From an uncultured Pirellula sp. (lineage in GTDB: Bacteria > Planctomycetota > Planctomycetia > Pirellulales > Pirellulaceae): a stretch of 11,105 nucleotides of DNA. Of this stretch, positions 7,653 through 11,105 are shown one piece after another. Position 1 is the stretch's first letter, and each line of letters starts with the position of its first letter. The stretch spans positions 1 through 11,105 of the forward strand of contig CAILTZ010000808.1 of assembly GCA_903837255.1 (NCBI GenBank), in the 5' to 3' direction. The notes below the pieces were generated by a model that did no database searches, was not told the DNA's origin, and saw nothing but the letters and a program-made list of their open reading frames with translations. The translations under genes and the position numbers were made by a program.

Positions 7653-10600
7653 ATGCCCTCCCGTAGAACCTGGTCCAGTGGGTTAGTTCATACCAATCCA
7701 ATTCTAAAGCTTGTCCTGCTGGCCGGGTTGCTCTTGAGCTCGGAACTCAGTGCCCAAGAAGACCCCCGCAGTATCTTTGACGGGACCTTTGAGGGCTGGG
7801 AAGGTGACTGGAATCACTGGCGGATCGAACAGGGAACCATCGTCGGTGAAATCCCCAAGGGCAAAACGCTCGGCAAGAACACTTGGCTGGTCTGGAGGGC
7901 GGGTCAACTCAAGGACTTTGAACTCCAGCTTCAGTTCCACATCTCGGGGCTTGCCGCTGCCAACTCCGGGATCCAATTCCGTTGCCAAGTCGACCATGTC
8001 GACCATGTTTCGGGTTACCAAGCCGACCTCGATATGGGGAGCACTTGGCTGGGCCGCATCTACGACGAGCACGGCCGAGCAATGCTCGTCGAACGAGGCG
8101 AGCGTGTGAAGGTCTTGCCCGATGGCAAACGTCTTTCCAAACGCTATGCACCGGTTCATCAGTACCCGGTCCTGTTCCGTGAGAACCAATGGAACGATTA
8201 CCGCATCGTTGCCATCGGCGAAAGGATCGACGTCTACGTCAACGGCGCGTTGTTCTCTCAGCTTTGGGATCAGCAGATCGATCAAAAGGATCTTTCAGGG
8301 AGCCTTGCGCTGCAATTGCACTCCGGTCCCGAAACCCGCATCGCATTTCGAAACATCACCCTCGAGACGCTAACCGATCAAGATTCAGAGCGATTGGCCA
8401 AGTTCGATCTCCCTGATGAATCTCCATCGCTTCAAGCCCAGCAGGAAGGCTTCGTACCGCAGGGTACTGATAACAAACCTCTCAACCTAGGCTTTGAGCT
8501 CGGTACCCTCGAGGGTTGGACAGCCCTCGGCAACGCATTTGATCAACAACCGGTCAAGCAAGATGGCATCTCGAAACGCTGGCCCGGTCAAAACAGCAAC
8601 AAACAAGGCGATTTTTTCATCGGTGGATTCGAAATCGTCCAAGACCTTGGAACTGGAACCCTCGAATCACCGACCTTCAAAGCAACTCACCCTTATGCTG
8701 GTTTCCTCTTTGGTGGAGGCCAGGACAACTCGACCCGTGCCGAGGTCATCTTGCATGACGCCTCGGGGACCGAGACGAAGGTGATCGCAAGGGCATCGGG
8801 CGACAATCGAGAGCAGATGCGACGTATTGCAATCGATCTTCGCGACTACCAAGGTGCCTTGATCAGCGTCCGGCTCGTGGACGAAAACCCCGGTGGTTGG
8901 GGCCACCTGAATTTCGATGACTTCCGATTCTATGATGCACCCCCTGCATCGAGCCTTGTCTCCGACTCAGGCCCCCGCTCGACCTTCAACGCCGTCCTCC
9001 ATTCCCTGGTCCCCAACAAGATCGCTGCATCGGATCAATCCAGCGTAGCGAACAAGACCCTCGAACAGATGCACGTCCCCGAGGGCTTCTCGGTCGATTT
9101 GATCGCAGCCGAACCCGATGTCCATCAACCGATCGCATTCGCATTTGATCCAAAAGGAAGACTCTGGGTCCTCGAAGGGCACTCGTATCCACAAAAGCGG
9201 CCCGAAGGCCAAGGTCTCGATCGGATCGTGATCTTCGCGGATGCCGATGGCGATGGACGATTCGAGCATCGCAAAGTGTTTATCGAAGGACTGAACCTAG
9301 CAAGCGGCATCGAGGTCGGACATGGTGGGGTCTGGGTCGGAGCCGCGCCGCAGCTGTTATTCATCCCGGATCGCAACCAAGATGATTCTCCCGATGGGCC
9401 CGCCCAAGTCCTCCTCGATGGCTTTGGATTCGGAGACACCCACGAGACCCTCAATAGCTTTGTGTGGGGACCCGATGGCTGGCTCTATGGCAACCAAGGT
9501 GTTTTCAATACCTCGTCGATTGGCAAGCCCGGAACGGCAGATCAAGATCGCGTGGTTCTGGCCGCAGGTGTCTGGCGTTACGATCCGATCGAGCACCGCT
9601 TCGAGGTCTTCGCGCACGGCACGAGCAACCCATGGGGCCTGGACTACGACAAGCACGGACAGTTCTTCATGACCCACTGCCGAAGCTTCTGGGGAAAAGG
9701 TGGCACAACGCACATTATGCACGGCGGCCATTATTGGAACCAAGTCAACGGCGGATACGCTCCATTTATCTCGAACGTCGGAGTCCCCAGCGCCGCGCAT
9801 CTGCAGAACTTCCTCTTGGCTTCGGCCCGTTACGATTCAGGCGAAGGTGGAGCGGGTAGACCCGGTACAGGCGAAATCTACGGTGGCCATTCGCACGTCG
9901 GCACGGCGATCTATCTCGGGGACAATTGGCCCAAAGAGTACCGAAACCACTTGCTCACGCACAACCTCCACGGCCACCAGCTCAACCATCAAATCAATCG
10001 TCGCGAAGCGGGTGGATACAACTCGATCCATGCCGGCAATGATCTGTTCCTGTGCAGCGACGGAGCCTTTGTCGGAGTCGATCTGGCCGTCGGTCCCGAT
10101 GGGGCTCTGTACATGAGCGATTGGGTTGATACACGGCACTGCCACAACCCGGGAGTCGAGCAGTGGGACCGAGGCAACGGTCGCATCTATCGCATGAAGT
10201 ACGATGCGACCTACAAACCCAACCGACGCGACTGGACCAAGGCTACCGACGTGGAGCTTGCCCAAGCACTGACGCTCTCAGACGATTGGCATGTGCGTGC
10301 AGCAAGACTGGTCCTTACCAGCCGCTATGCGGGCAAACCACTCCCACCGACGCTCGCCGATTCGATCCGGCGAATTGGCCAAAACGAGGGCCAAAACGAG
10401 CCATCTGAAAAGCCGGACCAAGTTCGTAGGCGACTCAGCGCCCTGTGGGCCTTGCAATCGCTACGCGCTGTGAGTGCCGATGATATCGCTCTGTGGCTTG
10501 CCGACGAGAACGAAGTCGTACGCGGTTGGGGAGTTCGACTCTTGAAAAGTGCTGAATCGCTTCCCGGGTTGGCCATGAAAGATCCATCGCTGATGGTCCG

Positions 10601-11105
10601 GCGCGAGATCGCACTGGCTGCTGGTCGACTACCAGGCAACGGAGCCTGGGAGGCCCTCGAGATCCTCTGCAATCAACCAGAGAACGCCCAAGACCGCGAC
10701 TTGCCAGTAATCCTTTGGCAGTCGATCGGTAAGCTCTGGTCTAACCGGAACGCATCTGCAGAAGCGCGCGCGCTGGGGCTCTCTGAATCGACACCTTTGG
10801 ATAGCCTCCGCGATAGCATCCTGTGGTATGCGGCCAAGACCTCCGAATCCGGTAGGGTGGAGCTGATCTGGACGTTGCCCAAGGCCGACGAGGGCAAGCT
10901 TCTGCATCATTTGGAGATTCTTGAGTATGCCCTCCGTGGCCAAGGCGAGTTACGGCCCAATGATGCTTGGAGAAACATTGCACCGACGCTCTATGGCTCG
11001 GCCAGCCCTGCGATCCGAAATCTTGCAGAGTCCATCGGTGCTCAAATGGGAGACAAAGTTCTTTTCGATACCGTGCGCAAGAGGTTTGCAAGCAGCGAGT
11101 CGATC
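7653..11105 (+). CDS. Secreted DUF1080 - jelly-roll - PVC membrane-bound dehydrogenase propeller - HEAT protein (3' partial)
   Basis: The frame is open from ATG 7653 to the window end, 1151 codons without a stop. Residues 1-34 are a signal peptide, with likely cleavage after Ser-Ala (before Q35). Residues 40-242 are a DUF1080 domain: Phe-Asp-Gly, Asn-Ser-Gly-Ile-Gln-Phe-Arg, Gly-Tyr-Gln-Ala-Asp-Leu-Asp, Trp-Asn-Asp-Tyr-Arg-Ile-Val and a closing Phe-Arg-Asn-Ile strand. Residues 278-430 are a galactose-binding-like jelly roll with Phe-Leu-Phe-Gly-Gly-Gly and Gly-Gly-Trp-Gly-His-Leu-Asn (414-420). Residues 473-850 are the beta-propeller of PVC-type putative membrane-bound dehydrogenases, opening with Val-Pro-Glu-Gly-Phe and containing a Ca-binding-like loop (D530, D532, D534) and His clusters at 744-779. 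Residues 851-1151 are HEAT-like repeats (e.g. Asp-Trp-His-Val-Arg at 878-882). Relatives usually end in a CxxCH cytochrome domain, which would lie off the window. The likely role is extracytoplasmic oxidation or processing of a carbohydrate; the substrate is unknown. Confidence 0.9.
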   Translation, partial: MPSRRTWSSGLVHTNPILKLVLLAGLLLSSELSAQEDPRSIFDGTFEGWEGDWNHWRIEQGTIVGEIPKGKTLGKNTWLVWRAGQLKDFELQLQFHISGLAAANSGIQFRCQVDHVDHVSGYQADLDMGSTWLGRIYDEHGRAMLVERGERVKVLPDGKRLSKRYAPVHQYPVLFRENQWNDYRIVAIGERIDVYVNGALFSQLWDQQIDQKDLSGSLALQLHSGPETRIAFRNITLETLTDQDSERLAKFDLPDESPSLQAQQEGFVPQGTDNKPLNLGFELGTLEGWTALGNAFDQQPVKQDGISKRWPGQNSNKQGDFFIGGFEIVQDLGTGTLESPTFKATHPYAGFLFGGGQDNSTRAEVILHDASGTETKVIARASGDNREQMRRIAIDLRDYQGALISVRLVDENPGGWGHLNFDDFRFYDAPPASSLVSDSGPRSTFNAVLHSLVPNKIAASDQSSVANKTLEQMHVPEGFSVDLIAAEPDVHQPIAFAFDPKGRLWVLEGHSYPQKRPEGQGLDRIVIFADADGDGRFEHRKVFIEGLNLASGIEVGHGGVWVGAAPQLLFIPDRNQDDSPDGPAQVLLDGFGFGDTHETLNSFVWGPDGWLYGNQGVFNTSSIGKPGTADQDRVVLAAGVWRYDPIEHRFEVFAHGTSNPWGLDYDKHGQFFMTHCRSFWGKGGTTHIMHGGHYWNQVNGGYAPFISNVGVPSAAHLQNFLLASARYDSGEGGAGRPGTGEIYGGHSHVGTAIYLGDNWPKEYRNHLLTHNLHGHQLNHQINRREAGGYNSIHAGNDLFLCSDGAFVGVDLAVGPDGALYMSDWVDTRHCHNPGVEQWDRGNGRIYRMKYDATYKPNRRDWTKATDVELAQALTLSDDWHVRAARLVLTSRYAGKPLPPTLADSIRRIGQNEGQNEPSEKPDQVRRRLSALWALQSLRAVSADDIALWLADENEVVRGWGVRLLKSAESLPGLAMKDPSLMVRREIALAAGRLPGNGAWEALEILCNQPENAQDRDLPVILWQSIGKLWSNRNASAEARALGLSESTPLDSLRDSILWYAAKTSESGRVELIWTLPKADEGKLLHHLEILEYALRGQGELRPNDAWRNIAPTLYGSASPAIRNLAESIGAQMGDKVLFDTVRKRFASSESI
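7989..8006 (+). repeat. Perfect 9-bp tandem duplication inside the DUF1080 domain
   Basis: Two perfect copies of GTCGACCAT (7989-7997 and 7998-8006) encode Val-Asp-His twice (residues 113-118), just before the conserved Gly-Tyr-Gln-Ala-Asp motif of the DUF1080 domain. The repeat keeps the frame and adds a second Asp-His pair next to the predicted ligand face. Confidence 0.8.
10377..10400 (+). repeat. Perfect 12-bp tandem duplication in the HEAT region
   Basis: Two perfect copies of GGCCAAAACGAG (10377-10388 and 10389-10400) encode Gly-Gln-Asn-Glu twice (residues 909-916). They lie in a charged linker between two HEAT-like helices, where an in-frame duplication would be tolerated. The copies are identical at every base, which points to a recent event. 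Confidence 0.85.

Noticed and set aside
9464..9859. Other forward and reverse open frames inside the large DUF1080-propeller gene
   Set aside because: They are Arg/Ser/Pro-rich shadow frames. The frame beginning at 7653 carries continuous domain motifs through the whole region.

Overview
The window looks like chromosomal DNA from a planctomycete, most likely of the Pirellulales/Rhodopirellula type. The evidence is the protein families, not a ribosomal marker: DUF1080 (3-keto-disaccharide hydrolase-like) proteins, a PVC-type 'membrane-bound dehydrogenase' beta-propeller with HEAT-like repeats, a copper type II monooxygenase C-domain fused to EF-hands, and a TPR-glycosyltransferase 9 protein. 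Shine-Dalgarno sites are nearly absent, which also fits. Assignment to the phylum is an inference.

All seven genes lie on the + strand and are packed like one transcription unit. Spacings are 3, 4, -4 (ATGA), 7, -25 and 25 nt, so no gap could hold a large regulatory region, and I see no RNA gene, terminator, CRISPR array or insertion sequence. In order: (1) the 3' part of a secreted copper monooxygenase-like protein with two C-terminal EF-hands (cut by the left edge); (2) a 12-TM RND/MMPL exporter; (3) a five-TPR protein with a GT9/heptosyltransferase-like domain; (4) a tRNA-dihydrouridine synthase; (5) a small 126-aa protein resembling a GH2-type sugar-binding beta-sandwich; (6) a secreted protein with two DUF1080-like domains; (7) a very long secreted protein, open to the right edge (1151 codons seen), with the order signal peptide, DUF1080, jelly-roll domain, PVC dehydrogenase propeller, HEAT-like repeats.

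The right half (6-7, perhaps with 5) reads as an extracytoplasmic carbohydrate oxidation/keto-sugar processing module. Three DUF1080 domains and a lectin-like jelly roll sit next to a propeller whose relatives usually end in a cytochrome c domain, which would lie beyond the window. The left half (1-3) is envelope-related: copper redox enzyme, exporter and glycosyltransferase. The dus gene is a housekeeping tRNA modification gene translationally coupled into the middle. Whether the left and right halves cooperate is inference. The most noteworthy items are the multi-domain architecture of gene 7, the triple DUF1080 arrangement, and the A/T-richer small beta-sandwich gene between dus and the DUF1080 genes.
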